DNA of 64,000 bases, from NCBI RefSeq assembly GCF_040054535.1, contig NC_090789.1:5255197-5319196 (forward strand), in the 5' to 3' direction. The DNA comes from Antennarius striatus (lineage: Eukaryota > Chordata > Actinopteri > Lophiiformes > Antennariidae). A model generated the notes under the pieces. That model was not told where the DNA came from. It searched no databases and saw nothing but the letters and a program-made list of their open reading frames with translations. The position numbers and the translations under genes are program-made. Shown here piece by piece: positions 31,873 through 43,933 of the stretch; the first letter of the stretch is position 1; every line of letters begins with the position of its first letter.

Positions 31873-34800
31873 ATGACGCCTTCCCTGCCGATGATCCTGC
31901 TGCTGCTCGGCCTCATGGGGGCTCAAGCCACCGCACCCGCAGACCTCCGCATGGCCGCCGCCATGGGTAAGAATGATGACCTTTAACCCTCAACGCTATG
32001 TTGAGTTGCTGATGCTGTGAGCGGAGGTTTATAATGTGATTCCTGTAGAGGGATTGATCCTATTGGTGAGGAAGCGGGTCTTCAGTCCATACAGTCATGG
32101 TGCTATGATGTGTAATATTTAAATGAAGCTGTTTGTGGCGTAAAGATGAGGAAAAAGCAGGAAAAGGTGAACAACATTCAAATCCAATTTGTTTCGATCA
32201 AGAGTTTAATACTGTGATCATTTTCTTTAAACGACAAAGAATATAACTCCAAATTTGTATTGATCTTATTTTGCTCCAGTGGCGATCAATGCTATTGATT
32301 TAAAAAAATTTCAGCCATCCAGCACATTATAAAACGAGATTTATGAGTTGTTTCCGAGGGTTTTCATGCTCAGTTCGGATGGCGGTTAGTGTGTGTGACC
32401 GAGTGATTTAGAGGTTGGTAGGTGAAAAAAAGTTGGATGGAGAGATGGAGGTGAAGGGTGAGAATGGAGATCAGTGACGTTAAACGTTAGACAACATTTT
32501 GATTTCATAAGGCCACGAATACCAAAACCCAAACCTGAACTCCCTGTAGTAATGAGTGCAGCTTTTTAAAAAAAAATTTTTATTAACAAGTCAATGTCCA
32601 GGGGAAAAAGTTGTCCTTTAAACACAAACATTGGTAAAAACAAAACAAAAATTGGCCTCAATTTGAGAATAACTGCAAAAAAAACCCCCTCTAAAATCCA
32701 CTTTTTCATAGTTTTTCTGAGCTTTCTTGGCTGTTTCCAGTCCTTGTTGTCATTTTAATTTGAATATTTTATATTATCTACAACAGTAATTTAGAGGTAC
32801 TTTCACAAAGTCATATTAATATATTTTGAGTGACTTCTTTCTGTGTCATTCATCCTCGTTTTCCTGCCCGAGCACATCTCACCTCTCCCTCCACCCTCCA
32901 TCTCTCCGCCCATTTCTGCCTCCCTGCATCCTGTTTTTCTGTTTCCTCCCACTTTTTCAAAAACCTCCATCACCCTCCCCCATTTCCCTCCTGAATTCCT
33001 CTGGTCTCCCCCACGTTCTTCCCACCCTTCTCCTTTTTACCTTCATTTGTGGATGCACCTATTCAGAGAATTTGGGTGAGAATAACACCGATCTCCTTCC
33101 TGCTCTTTCACCTTCAGCGGCAGGTTTGTGCAAAACCCGTCCCACAGACATCGTGTTCATCATCGACAGCAGCCGGAGCGTTCGCCCTTCGGAGTTCGAG
33201 CAGGTCAAGGTCTTCCTGGCGAAGGTCATTGAGGGGCTGGATGTCGGTCCAAACGCCACCCGTGTGGGAGTTGTTAACTACGCCAGCCGCGTTAAGAACG
33301 AGGTGTGAGGTTCATTCATCCGTTTTTCACTGCTGCTTTTATTCCATTTACTGTTTTATACCATTGATCTTGCTTTTTCAAAGGTGTCGCTGAAGACACA
33401 CCGCAGTAAAGCTGGGCTGATTAAAGCTGTGACCAAGATCGAGCCGTTGTCCACCGGAACGATGACCGGTCTGGCCATCCAGTTCTCGCTGAATGTGGCC
33501 TTCAGTGAGAGCGAGGGCGCTCGCGTCAAGTCTCCCGACATCAATAAGGTGGAGCACATTTACAACCATGAGGTCAACAAGGTGAGGGATCACTAGCCTT
33601 GTTTTGACAAATCAAGCCTCGCTCCTCTGCTTTCACAGGTCGCCATCATCGTGACAGACGGACGTCCCCAAGACAACGTGAAGGAAGTGGCTCAGCGCGC
33701 TCGGGATGCTGGCATTGAGATTTTTGCCATCGGTGTGGGGCGTGTGGACATGAGCACGCTGAGGCAGATGGCCAGCGATCCCCTGGACGACCACGTGGAC
33801 TATGTGGAGAGCTACAGCGTCATCGAGAAGCTCACCAAGAAGTTCCAGGAGGCTTTCTGTGGTAAGATGGGAGGAGGAAGTGAAGGGCAAAGGAAGGAAA
33901 CATGGACTTGGTGGTTAAAGTTAGAGGAACAGGGTTAGAAATACATTCCTATTAGGGTCAGTCGTCATTTTTGTCCACCCCCCACCCCCCCACCATGCAT
34001 GCTTTTCATTCCAAATCATTGTTCCCTCCTTTTTGTCCCTCCATCCCTCTACAGGACTACAGTGTATTCATTCAGCCTCATTAGATATTCCAAGCACATG
34101 AAGACATTTGGGGAGGAACAACCTTTTTTGGAACGAAACTCACTCCTGTCCTTCAGTCAGCTATCCCATAACCGAGAAGCTGGACTGATCTCTCCTTAAT
34201 TACAGATCCATTAGTCACAATCATTAAACTTCTAATTATTTTTGCAATGTCCTCTGGCTCTCCCGGTCTGCAGCAGCTTTGGGTGCTGTCTGACACCCGT
34301 TAGCAGAGGCCAAACTCGCTGCAGATACTTTCCATGTAAGTGCCAATCGGTGGATTCTTATTGGAGGAGCCCGTGATTCACATTTGGAAACATACAGTTC
34401 TGGTTTATTTGGGGCTTCTCCAATGTTTTCCACCAATTTATTTTAAGGATCTGCTGAGCTGGACCTTCCACACGTATTAAAAACTGTTACGACTGCAGGT
34501 CCCAGTAGATCATTAAAAAAAAGAAAAAAAAAATCAATGCTTGATATTCCCGTTTTCAAACTGACATAGTTTTATTCTCTCCTCCTAACCCCCACAAAAC
34601 CTACCCTCCTCTATGTGTGTGTGTGCGTGTGTGTGCGTCAATATATATTTCACTGTGTGTCCTTGTGTGCTCTGCACACGCACACACACACATGCACGCA
34701 CACACACACACGCACGCACACAGTGTCGGACCTGTGTGCGACTGGAGATCATGACTGTGAGCAGGTATGCATCAGCAGCCCCGGATCATACAAGTGTGCC

Positions 34801-36052
34801 TGCAAAGATGGCTTAACCCTCATGGCCGATGGTCGCAGCTGCAGTGGTGAGTGTGTGTGTTTTAAGTGGGCGTTCCTTTTCGTGTATGTGTGTGTGTGTG
34901 GAAGTATTTGCCCAGATGTGGTCACTGCACACCCAGGGTAACATGACCTGTGGCGTGTTTGATACTAACAGCCTGCAGCAACTCGGCCACAGACGTGGTG
35001 TTCCTGATCGACGGCTCAAAGAGCGTCCGCCCCGAGAACTTTGAGCTGGTCAAGAAATGGATCAACCAGATCATCGACAAGCTGGACGTGTCTGAAAACA
35101 AGGCTCACGTTGGACTGGTGCAGTATTCCAGCTCAGTCAGACAGGTACGGGTCATTATTTGTCACCTGATGGGCAGATTCCTTCTCTTTCAAACCAACTC
35201 TGGCTTTTTTTCTTTTCTCTCCTCCTGCAGGAGTTTCCTCTGGGACGCCACAACAACAAGAAAGACCTGAAGGACGCTGTGAAGAGGATGGCCTACATGG
35301 AGAGGGGAACCATGACAGGCCAGGCTCTCCGATACCTGACAGACAACAGCTTCAGCGCCGGCCAGGGCGCCCGACCCGGAGTCACCAAGGTCGGCATCGT
35401 GTTCACCGACGGACGCAGCCAAGACTACATCGGCGATGCTGCCAAGAAGGCCAAGGAGCACGGTGGGAGATGATGGGGTGTTATAATGCGATATACAGCC
35501 TACATTAAGCTGTCAGATGAGGGGAACCTATCACTTTTTACTGCACAGGTTTCAAGATGTATGCCGTCGGAGTGGGAAATGCAGTGGAGGATGAGCTGAA
35601 AGAGATCGCCTCTGAGCCGACCGGAGAGCATTACTTCTACACCGCCGACTTCAAGACCATGACCCAGATCGCCAAGAAGCTGCAGATCAACATCTGCCAA
35701 GGTCTAACATGATGATAAAATACCAACGCTACAAACTCTTACATGATTATTATTCATTTTTATTCTGCGTTCTGCTGAAATAACACATGAACCGGTGTTT
35801 TTCTGCTCCCACAGAGGACGATCCTTGCGAATGCGACACCCTTGTCAAGTTCCAAAAGAAAGTAGAAGATGCCCTACATGCACTCACAAAAAAATATATC
35901 CTTGAAAATGTTTTGGGAATAAAATGTTTGGCGGGGTGGGGTTGGGGGTGTATTAATGTCTTTACCATGTTGACTGTCTTGTGATCCTTGACAGAGTCTT
36001 ACTAGAGAGTATGTCGAAGAGGATCGCCTTGCTGGAGAACAAAATCGTCTGA
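31873..36052 (+). CDS. matn1: Matrilin-1 (cartilage matrix protein)
   Basis: Secreted cartilage extracellular-matrix adaptor that forms coiled-coil trimers. Coding exons: 31873-31966, 33118-33302, 33384-33581 (or -33548), 33639-33861, 34724-34846, 34972-35144, 35231-35462, 35549-35701, 35815-35895 and 36003-36052. This gives 503 residues, or 492 with the upstream donor; human MATN1 is about 496. Domains in order: signal peptide ([15 protein letters not shown]); first VWA domain with metal-site DSSRS and VVNYAS; one EGF domain ([14 protein letters not shown]...CAC...C); second VWA domain with DGSKS and [10 protein letters not shown]; and a C-terminal coiled coil [15 protein letters not shown] with CEC before it for inter-chain disulfides. 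An NAT glycosylation site is in VWA1. Two VWA domains around one EGF identifies matrilin-1 rather than matrilin-2, -3 or -4. Confidence 0.95.
35896..36002 (+). other. AT-AC U12-type intron in matn1
   Basis: The last matn1 intron cannot be spliced with GT-AG while keeping the conserved coiled coil. Removing 35896-36002 joins T to TA and yields ...LTKK-LESMSKR, matching human matrilin-1. The intron starts ATATCCTT, the U12 AT-AC donor consensus. It has TCCTTGAC at 35985-35992, matching the U12 branch consensus, with the branch A 11 bases before the terminal AC. Human MATN1 is one of the founding AT-AC intron genes, so this is a conserved minor-spliceosome intron. Confidence 0.93.
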
Positions 36053-36368
36053 GGACTCGGATCCTTATCTACCTTTTTCCTCTGCAAACACACCCACGTA
36101 CACACACAATCACACACACACACACAAACAATTTTACTTCCTGTAAAATACTGCAGAGGAACCTGTGTGTGTGTATGTGTGTGTGTGAACCCTGACCTCT
36201 GTATTCTCAGCTCGCCTAAACCACCTCTGCCCTACCCCCGCCCCATTCTTACCTCTTCCACCCTTGGGTCTCCGGGGACACGAAGCGCCGGTTGCCATGG
36301 GGACCATGCCTTTGTGTGTGTGTGTGCACTCCGAAGGTCACCCTCCATAGACAGCCTGTGTGTTTGTT

Positions 36369-36374
36369 AATAAA
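36369..36374 (+). promoter_or_regulatory. matn1 polyadenylation signal
   Basis: AATAAA about 320 bases after the matn1 stop, followed by AGTCTTCCCTCATAGG and later GT-rich sequence. It is the first canonical hexamer downstream. Confidence 0.7.
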
Positions 36375-36394
36375 AGTCTTCCCTCATAGGGAAA

Positions 36395-37680
36395 CGGTAA
36401 ACTGAAGGGTTTTTCTTTGTCGAGTTCACAGTGATGAGTTCCCTCAAAACCCCCAGAGTCGTGTCATGTCAACCGGAGCTGCGCATCAACTCTCTCTGAT
36501 TATATCTGTCTGATTATTTCTGTCACTGCTATGTTTCTCTCTCTTTGCTCTCTCATTTGAAGGCTTCACCTTCCTATCTTAGCCCCCACACAAAGGTATC
36601 TATTATATATATATATATATATATATGGCATATGAAGATAAATTAATAAGATATATGTCTGATAATAAGGGCACACACTGATGTTTTTTTTTAAATTTCC
36701 TAAATAAAGGTGATCCAGGAAGTACATATCATAAATTGTGATACAATTGTACCAGCAAAAATACCCATCGCACACACACATGAGAAATTAATTACCATTA
36801 AAACTTAATGCTCTTTGGGGACATAATGTGGGCTTGAGGGACCACAAGGTCTCAATGGGTGTCCCCAACAAGAAGATGGACAGATTGAGTCCATATTACT
36901 ACAGTGGGAATTATTTATATTTACATTTTAATTATAATTAAGTCTTAAATGACTAAGGACCAAATGAAAAGTTGAATCTATATTGTTGTTAGGCAGTGTT
37001 GCTGTCCAAAGACGTACGATGTAGGTGAACTGGTTACTCCTCGTGGGTGTGAATGTGAGCATGAATGCTTGTCTGTTATTGTCCTGAGGTGAACCAGTGT
37101 ATTCTACCTCTCCCAGTCACCTGGGGTGAGCTCCAGCTCCCTAAGGCTCTTTAACGGATCAGTTATCATTGAACGCTGATAAATCAAGGATCATAAATTC
37201 GGTGATTCATGAGATCACCTCTCAAGGAAAAGCTTAACCTCTGCATCAGGGTGCATTAAATAATGTGATGATTAATGTGATCTTTATTTTGACCATTTTA
37301 TTTTCTTTTTTTATAAGTATCAAATTTGCTGTTTCCATCACTATAAACTCAAAATGAGCTTTTTTTTTAAAATTTTTTTTTTTTTTTTTTACTGCTGCGA
37401 CTTTTCCACATAAAAGTCGGAGCAGGATAACGAATTTTTAAGATTTAGCATTTTACTGACAGTATAAACGTTTAAAAGCTCAGCAAAGCTCATGTAAACT
37501 AGTGGCATTTGGGTAAATAAAAGAAATAACAGGAATCAATATTTCCTAAATTAATTCAGAAACCAGAAGGTTTAAAAGCAAAAATAGATTAAAAATGTTT
37601 AATTTTAAGAAGTTTTTTTTTTATTTTTAATTTTTAACAATATTACATACCTAATACGTATTGGTGCATAATATGATGTC
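36395..37680. other. Intergenic region matn1-sestrin
   Basis: No coding exon was seen. It contains an (AT)n run at 36603-36627, a degenerate SINE fragment at 37005-37145 and T-rich runs at 37361-37391. It becomes GC-rich only near 37700 at the sestrin promoter. Confidence 0.55.
37005..37145 (+). repeat. Degenerate SINE fragment
   Basis: Contains CCAAAGACGTACGATGTAGG, GTGAACTGG, GTGTGAATGTGAGCATGAATG and CACCTGGGGTGAGCTCCAGC. These resemble the 3' half of common fish tRNA-derived SINEs, though different from the copy at 24661. The head and tail are missing. Recognition is by recalled consensus only. Confidence 0.5.
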
Positions 37681-37689
37681 ACGTTTAGT

Positions 37690-38278
37690 TTTTACCTACT
37701 TCGTCGGGCGGTGAGGGTCCATGAACGCAACGCACGAGACGGTCAATTAATTTCGTGTGCGTCGCCGTGACGTCACACAGGAAGACAGACTCTCCCCCAA
37801 CTCAAGAGAACAGCTGACGGAACAAGTGCGTTGATGTTTCTCGGCGTCTTAGGCGAGAGGAATTTGTGCTGGAAACAGAACGTTCTGACCCGGCCGTCCA
37901 ACCCTGAACGATCAGCGCTGAGTCACGGTGCGCGAACATCGACGCTTTTCGCTGTGAGACGCTGTTCCTTTAAGATTGCAGCATCAGCTAGCCGCAGCTA
38001 GCTCGACGTGCTAACCGTAGGGTTTACCTTGACGGTCAGGTGAGAGAAGGGTTTTGGCGGCTGTCCGAACGGTTAATGTTTAGTGATAATAGATAATTGA
38101 ACAGCGATAGGAGAAAGCCACCGGGCGCCTCGGGTGTTGGGCGGTGGAGGAAAAACAACCATTACGTCAGGCTAGCATCACCAGCGAGGTTAATACCTAA
38201 GCTAGCAGGAGCGTGTGGGTCATTTAAACCCAGGCGCGTCAACAAGTAGTTCGGGGTGCGTTTGATTTAGTGCACGTC
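37690..38278 (+). promoter_or_regulatory. Sestrin promoter and 5' UTR, CpG-rich
   Basis: CpG-dense DNA replaces the AT-rich intergenic sequence here and runs into the first coding exon. A full CRE/ATF site TGACGTCA is at 37768-37775. GCTGAGTCAC at 37917-37926 reads GTGACTCAGC on the opposite strand, a perfect antioxidant-response element (RTGACnnnGC) and AP-1 core. A CAG|GTGAGA donor-like site at 38038-38045 hints at an untranslated first exon. No TATA box was seen. Confidence 0.55.
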
Positions 38279-41200
38279 ATGGCCAGCAATTATGGAGTAG
38301 GAGTTATCCGCCAGGCTAACGGAGACAGCACACCGAGACGAGTGTCCGGTTCGGGTCGCTCACGCCGCCACCGGTCCGAGTCAGGGTCCGACGCTGGCCC
38401 GAGTGTGAAGACTTTATCGCGGCTGTGCAGCAGGGACGATGACGAGAGAGCAGCGGCTCTGGAGGAGCTGAGTCAAGGGGTTCGGATGTGTTTGGAACAG
38501 GACCGGTGCGGTTCTGCGGAGCTGGATACAGAAACGCTCCTTCACCTGCTCCGGTTGTCCCATTCGTGCCCATTGCGGGAGGTCCGGGAGAGGGCAACCG
38601 AGTTGCTACGGATCGCGAAGGTGAGGATCTTATTCAGTTCCTGTGTTTCACGACGTGTCCGGACACAGCAGAACCCCCGAAACACCGGGAGCAATCGACC
38701 GTAGTGAAGTCGATTTCTCCTCAAAATAAATAACGATATAAGTTCTAGCGATATTTTACATTTGGCCTCTGACGTGAATGCAAACACTTTTATTTACAGG
38801 CATATTAATCGTGCCTGTGAGCTGATATTTTCGGGCTCGTTTGGTTTCGTTTATTGTTTGGCCCAATGTTTCATCATACATGGAGCAGCAGGAGGTGATG
38901 CAAGACTGTGTTGCGGTGTGCACAACAAAGCAAGGCGGCCACGCCCCCTCCCGGCCACCTAGAGCCGCAGAAAGAAGGCTGCGTTCGGTTAGGGTTCAGT
39001 CCTCCTAGGAGCTCCTTCGGAGAGTAGCGGCGGTGTCCTGTTCTCTGACGATGTCTGTAAGTTGATTGCATGTTAGTTATGAAACAAGTGTCTCCAGTTA
39101 CATCAGAACAAGTTCAGTCCAAGTAGGTCTAGTTGAGGTTAAGGGGGGGGGGGGGGGTTGGTGCTGTCTGCAGTTTTTCATTTGTCTTGAGGTAATCCAC
39201 TCAGTTAATCTGTTAATCTAATTGTTTAACTGTTGTTGTTTTTTTTTAAACAATGCTCTACCACTAGACAGATGGGATATTAAAATATACAAGATCTGGG
39301 TGAATGAAATGTATAAACAGGCCTGTGGTGTAGGGGTACTTCATGTATTGGGTCACAGTATGGAACCGGAGAAGAGCAGAGACATGACACTGACATACAC
39401 AGTTGAGATACTTCAGAGTATTCATATGGATTTCATTTGTAAAAAAATAAGTAGTTCCAGATCTTCTGTAATGGAAAATCATATATATTTTAGATAGTTC
39501 ATAAACAGCTAATGATAAACATATAATTACAAATGCTAGCAGCAAGTCAGTGCTTTAGGTGATGTTACTTACTTTGGTAAACTTTAGAATGGAGTTAATG
39601 ATGAGATGTAATTAGTACAGTATTTAATTCTTAACATGACTTTTCTTTGACGTTTTTCATCTTGTCGGTGTTGATCCATGTAAGAATGTCAGGTCTGAGA
39701 ACTTTATAATTTTTGTCTTTTAATAGTAAACTCTTTTTTAAAAACTTTTTTTTTGTTTGGTAAGTTTGATTTAAAGTATGTGCTGACATTTATTAGATCA
39801 AATGATTAATCAAGAACAAAGTCAATCATTATTTTGCTGCTATTGACTGAATTGTTTGTTCTTTCTCACCACTAGGAACAAGGAGTTAAAGTCCCTCGAG
39901 CTCTGGCCTCAGGCCCAAGTGCCTTTATCACCGCTAAAGAGGTATGTGGCTTGTCTGGCCTGTACTTTATTTTAGATGGGAGACGGATGTTTAGTGATCT
40001 CGCTGATGGTTGGTGCATGATTATATTTCTATTGTGTATTATGAGCATCTATTCATTCTTACTCTGATCTTAATCTTCAGATGTTGAAAGAAGGGCCGGA
40101 TCAGGACATACTCATCGAATCTTTCCTTTCATCGGGTCGTGTGAACCATATCACCATGGTAATGGCCCTGCACCCTGCTTACCTCAGCTGCTTCCTGAAG
40201 ACCCAGCATGCTTTGCTGGCCCTGGACGGCCCCTTGCCCCATCACTGGAGACATTATATTGCTGTCATGGTAAGAAAACCCATGAAGCGGGACTTTTCTA
40301 GCACTACAAAGATCATTAAGAGGAACGATTTATAATAGATCATTTATAACCAGTTGGGGCTGCAGTGTTATAAAAATGATCAACCAAGCACCTACTTACA
40401 ATTGTGTGGGTGCTCTTGTTAGAATTTTTATCTTTAAACAAGCAGCTGCTGCATCCCTACCTGACCAGAGAAGCAACAAAATTTAAAGTGGCATCCCATT
40501 TAGAGGAGCGTAGAGTTTCTAGAGCGTCAACCTGCACAAAAGCAGCATCCTGACTCTGACTGGAATGATATTAAACTTAAATAAAGCCATTTGTTGTTTC
40601 CTCTTGCACTACTATTCCAGGTAAAAACAGCTTTTGATAGATATGTTAACTTGTAAATTAAATTCAACCAATCTTCCTCTCAAACTGTCAAACTCGGACA
40701 TTACAATCACCACAAGGGCTGCAATTCTCGTGTTTATTTCTGCCAGGCTGCTGCGCGCCATCACTGCCTGTACCTGGTGCAACAGCACAGTGCCGGCTTT
40801 CTGGAGGCTGGCGGCGATGAGAGTTGGCTGAGCGGCATTGACTTCGCTCCCACCAAACTGCGCAGCCTTCAAACACTCAACAAGCTGCTGGCACACAGAC
40901 CCTGGCTCATCACACAGCAGCACATTCAGGTCAGACACAACATTCTCTCACACACTTCCTGTCCCTCACCCTCCTGCTGGAACACTAATCATCTGTCATG
41001 TCACTAGGATTAAACACACAGGATTTCTGACTCGGGCTGTGTCTGAAATTAATCCTGTATTTGCTAGATGAAAAATTAAGGATGATTAAATCCATTAACA
41101 GTCCTGAATGTTAGTATCATGCATTGGGTTCCAAAAAAAAGCTCAAGTCTCCCTGCATGCGTCTCTTCTTCCCTGCAGCAGCTGGTGTGTCCCGGAGCAG

Positions 41201-43933
41201 AACCGCGCTGGTCATTGGCTGAACTCATTCACGCCGTGGTCCTGATGGCACACGCTCACTCTCTCTGTTCGTTTGTGTGGGGCTGCGGCTTAAACCCTGA
41301 ACCCGACCACTCAGGAGGCTACACTTTCCAACCGCCGTCAGTCGCCCACATCCCTCGTAGCCCTCACAGCCCTGCCCATGAGGACGGCAGGCAAGAGGTC
41401 AGATGATTAGTCTTTTTAATTTTCTTAACACCGCTTACAGGTTAAAACGTAATGTTGACCAGAAAAGGAGAAACTGATAACTAGGTCACTGCCAGTTCTG
41501 TTTCACCAGTTCCACTAGTCTAGTAAGCTTTAAAGGAACAGCATGCCTGCCATTGTTTATTTAGCTTCAACCACAAAGTTCCAAGCTCCTCAAGCCTTTC
41601 TTTTTTTGTTTTTGAATATCGTCTAGTTGTGTGATGGAGTGATGGAGGTAGAGGTGTTGATGAAGAGGATGGCAGAGCTGCAGCAGCAACAGGAGGAAGA
41701 GTGCACACAGGAGGAGATGGTCACTCGCTTTGAGAGGGAAAGGAGCGAGAGCATTCCGACGGGTACGAACGGACAACGGCATGGCATTTTGACACGTAGC
41801 CAATAATATGGAAATCAAGATGACAAACCCATACATCAAGAATAATTTTTTAACATGCTAAATTAATTACAATATTTTCCACATTAAAAGGCGCACCTAA
41901 AAGCCTTTAATTTTCTCAAAAACCGACAGTGCGCCTTATAATCCAGTGTGCCTTGTATATGAAAGCAGTTTTAAATTAGGCCATTCATTGAAGGTGCGCC
42001 TTATAGTCCAGTGCGCCTTGAAGTGCAGAAAATACTGTAAATGATATTAAAGATATCTGTAATTTATGTATATATAAAAAAACAATCAAACATTCCAACA
42101 TGTTAATGTTCCCAAAGTGAAATCACTGCTGGTCAGCACCGCTGCTGCTGATTAAATGTTAAAACGACTAGTTGTGTGTGCAGTAATGTGATCCTGATGT
42201 GAAGGCTGGGGGGTTAAGACCCCTGTGGCTTCATTACCGCCCCTGTTGGACATGAGTTCTGTCCTTTTTTAGGTCGTTCTTATCCATCTAATGTTTGGTT
42301 AGGTTGTTTTATTTCTGGTAACTTATTTGATGCTAAGAAAACACAAATGAAACACCACAACTGACACCTTAGGCCTTTTTAAAAAAAAAACATAACTAAG
42401 ATTTTTGGGGTTTTCATTCCTTTTTGAAATTCTGTCTGTATCCTCATTTAAAAGTCCTCTTTGAATCCTTAATTTAAAAAAAAAAAAATCTTTCCAAACA
42501 GTTTCACTGCACTCCCTGTATATCCTGTGGCTCACCTGTTCACTGATTTGACAGTTGTTTATTTACAACTTTGTTGTTTGTTTATCAGCGGTGGTGTGGG
42601 AAGCGCCACCAGAGCTGGTGGTACGTCTGGTGGAGGATCCAGAGTTCAGATACGAGGACTTTGCCCCCAGAGGAGAGCAGGCTCCTCCCACCATGAGAGC
42701 CCAGGTAGTGTTGATTGTACTTTTTATTATTGTTGTTGTTGTTTTGCTTCTACCTGTGTTTGTTGATGTTTGTCTGACTTGTGCAGGACTATTCGTGGGA
42801 GGACCACGGCTTCTCTCTGGTTAACAGGCTTTTACCAGACATGGGCCAGTTCTTAGATGAAAAATTTCAGGTATGCTCAAATTTTATCTGATGGAAGTAA
42901 AAAAATAAACAGTAATAATCAGATTAAATTCGCAACTCAACCTGATCTTTGTTCAAGTGGTGTTATTATTTATTATCTCACAGTCGCAAATTATCTGTGA
43001 TCTATAGTTGAAGGATCCAGAGTCACCTGATCTGGACTATGAAACACGGATCAGACTTTGATGTGTTGTTGATCAAATCAGGATGTTGAGTCATTTTTAT
43101 CTAAGCATTGATGGCTTGGAAGCTGAATTTTGTCATTGCTTCCATCCAGTAATTTAAGAATCCCATAAAGTTCTGGATCACTACTAAAATCAAATATCAT
43201 GTCCTTTGGACCACATCCGGGTCCTGATCTGATTTAAAATTTTGTTTTTGCAGGTTGTGAGCAACTTGACCTACCACAGGATGGCTATGCATGAAGGTGT
43301 GGACACCCACACTTTGAGAAAAGCCCTGTGGAACTACATCCACTGTCTCTACGGGATACGGTCCGTCTCACAGGCTGAGATCCTGTTGTCAACTATGTTA
43401 GACATTTTTTTGTCTCTAACTTCACTCCGTGCCTCTGCAGCTACGACGATTACGACTACGGCAGTGTGAACGTGTTGTTGGAGCGTGCTCTGAAGGTCTT
43501 TGTAAAAACCATGGCTTGTCACCCTGAGCAGACCACCACACGCATTTACCACGCCTTCTGGAGACACTTCAGGCACTCTGAAAAGGTATGAATGGGTTCA
43601 ACCCCCCCCCCGCCCAGTCCTCTTCAGCCACAATAAATGAATCTGTTGACATTTTGTCTCCCTTTGGCACCTTTTCAACGAGGAATGAACCATTTGATAT
43701 TTCAGCGTGTTCCCTAGTTTTCTTTGGTTTTCAAAATGTCATTGGACACAAAGCATTACAGACAGGGTGAGAAAATGTGGAACCTAAACGTAATTACATG
43801 CTCTTTTTTTTTTTCTTTTGCCCCCCCCCCCCTCCCACTCTTGTAGGTTCATGCAAACCTGATAGTCATGGAAGCCCGTCTGCAAGCGGCCCTTCTCTAT
43901 ACCTTACGTGCCATCACGTATTATATGAGATGA
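38279..43933 (+). CDS. sesn2: Sestrin, probably sestrin-2
   Basis: Stress-induced cytosolic leucine sensor that restrains mTORC1 by binding GATOR2, with a peroxidase-like N-terminal domain. Coding exons: 38279-38620, 39876-39941, 40081-40269, 40747-40929, 41179-41397, 41627-41762, 42589-42704, 42787-42870, 43254-43360, 43441-43585 and 43847-43933; 557 residues in one frame. Family hallmarks are [90 protein letters not shown] and LRAIT. The peroxidase triad is kept (C, Y two residues on, H seven on, in [10 protein letters not shown]). The first exon encodes a Ser/Arg-rich start and a helical segment like the long SESN1 form. The sesn2 name rests on linkage with matn1, sdc3 and fgr; sesn1 is the alternative. 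Confidence 0.88.
41870..42037. repeat. TA-flanked MITE, copy 4
   Basis: Left end CAATATTTTCCACATTAAAA (decayed) and right end GCAGAAAATACTG, flanked by TA on both sides (41868-41869, 42038-42039). It carries the family's GGCGCACCTAAAAGCC motif and lies in a sestrin intron. Confidence 0.8.

Noticed and set aside
32826-33117. Open frame running into matn1 exon 2 from upstream
   Set aside because: Pyrimidine-rich intron sequence that happens to be open; homology to matrilin starts only after the acceptor at 33117.
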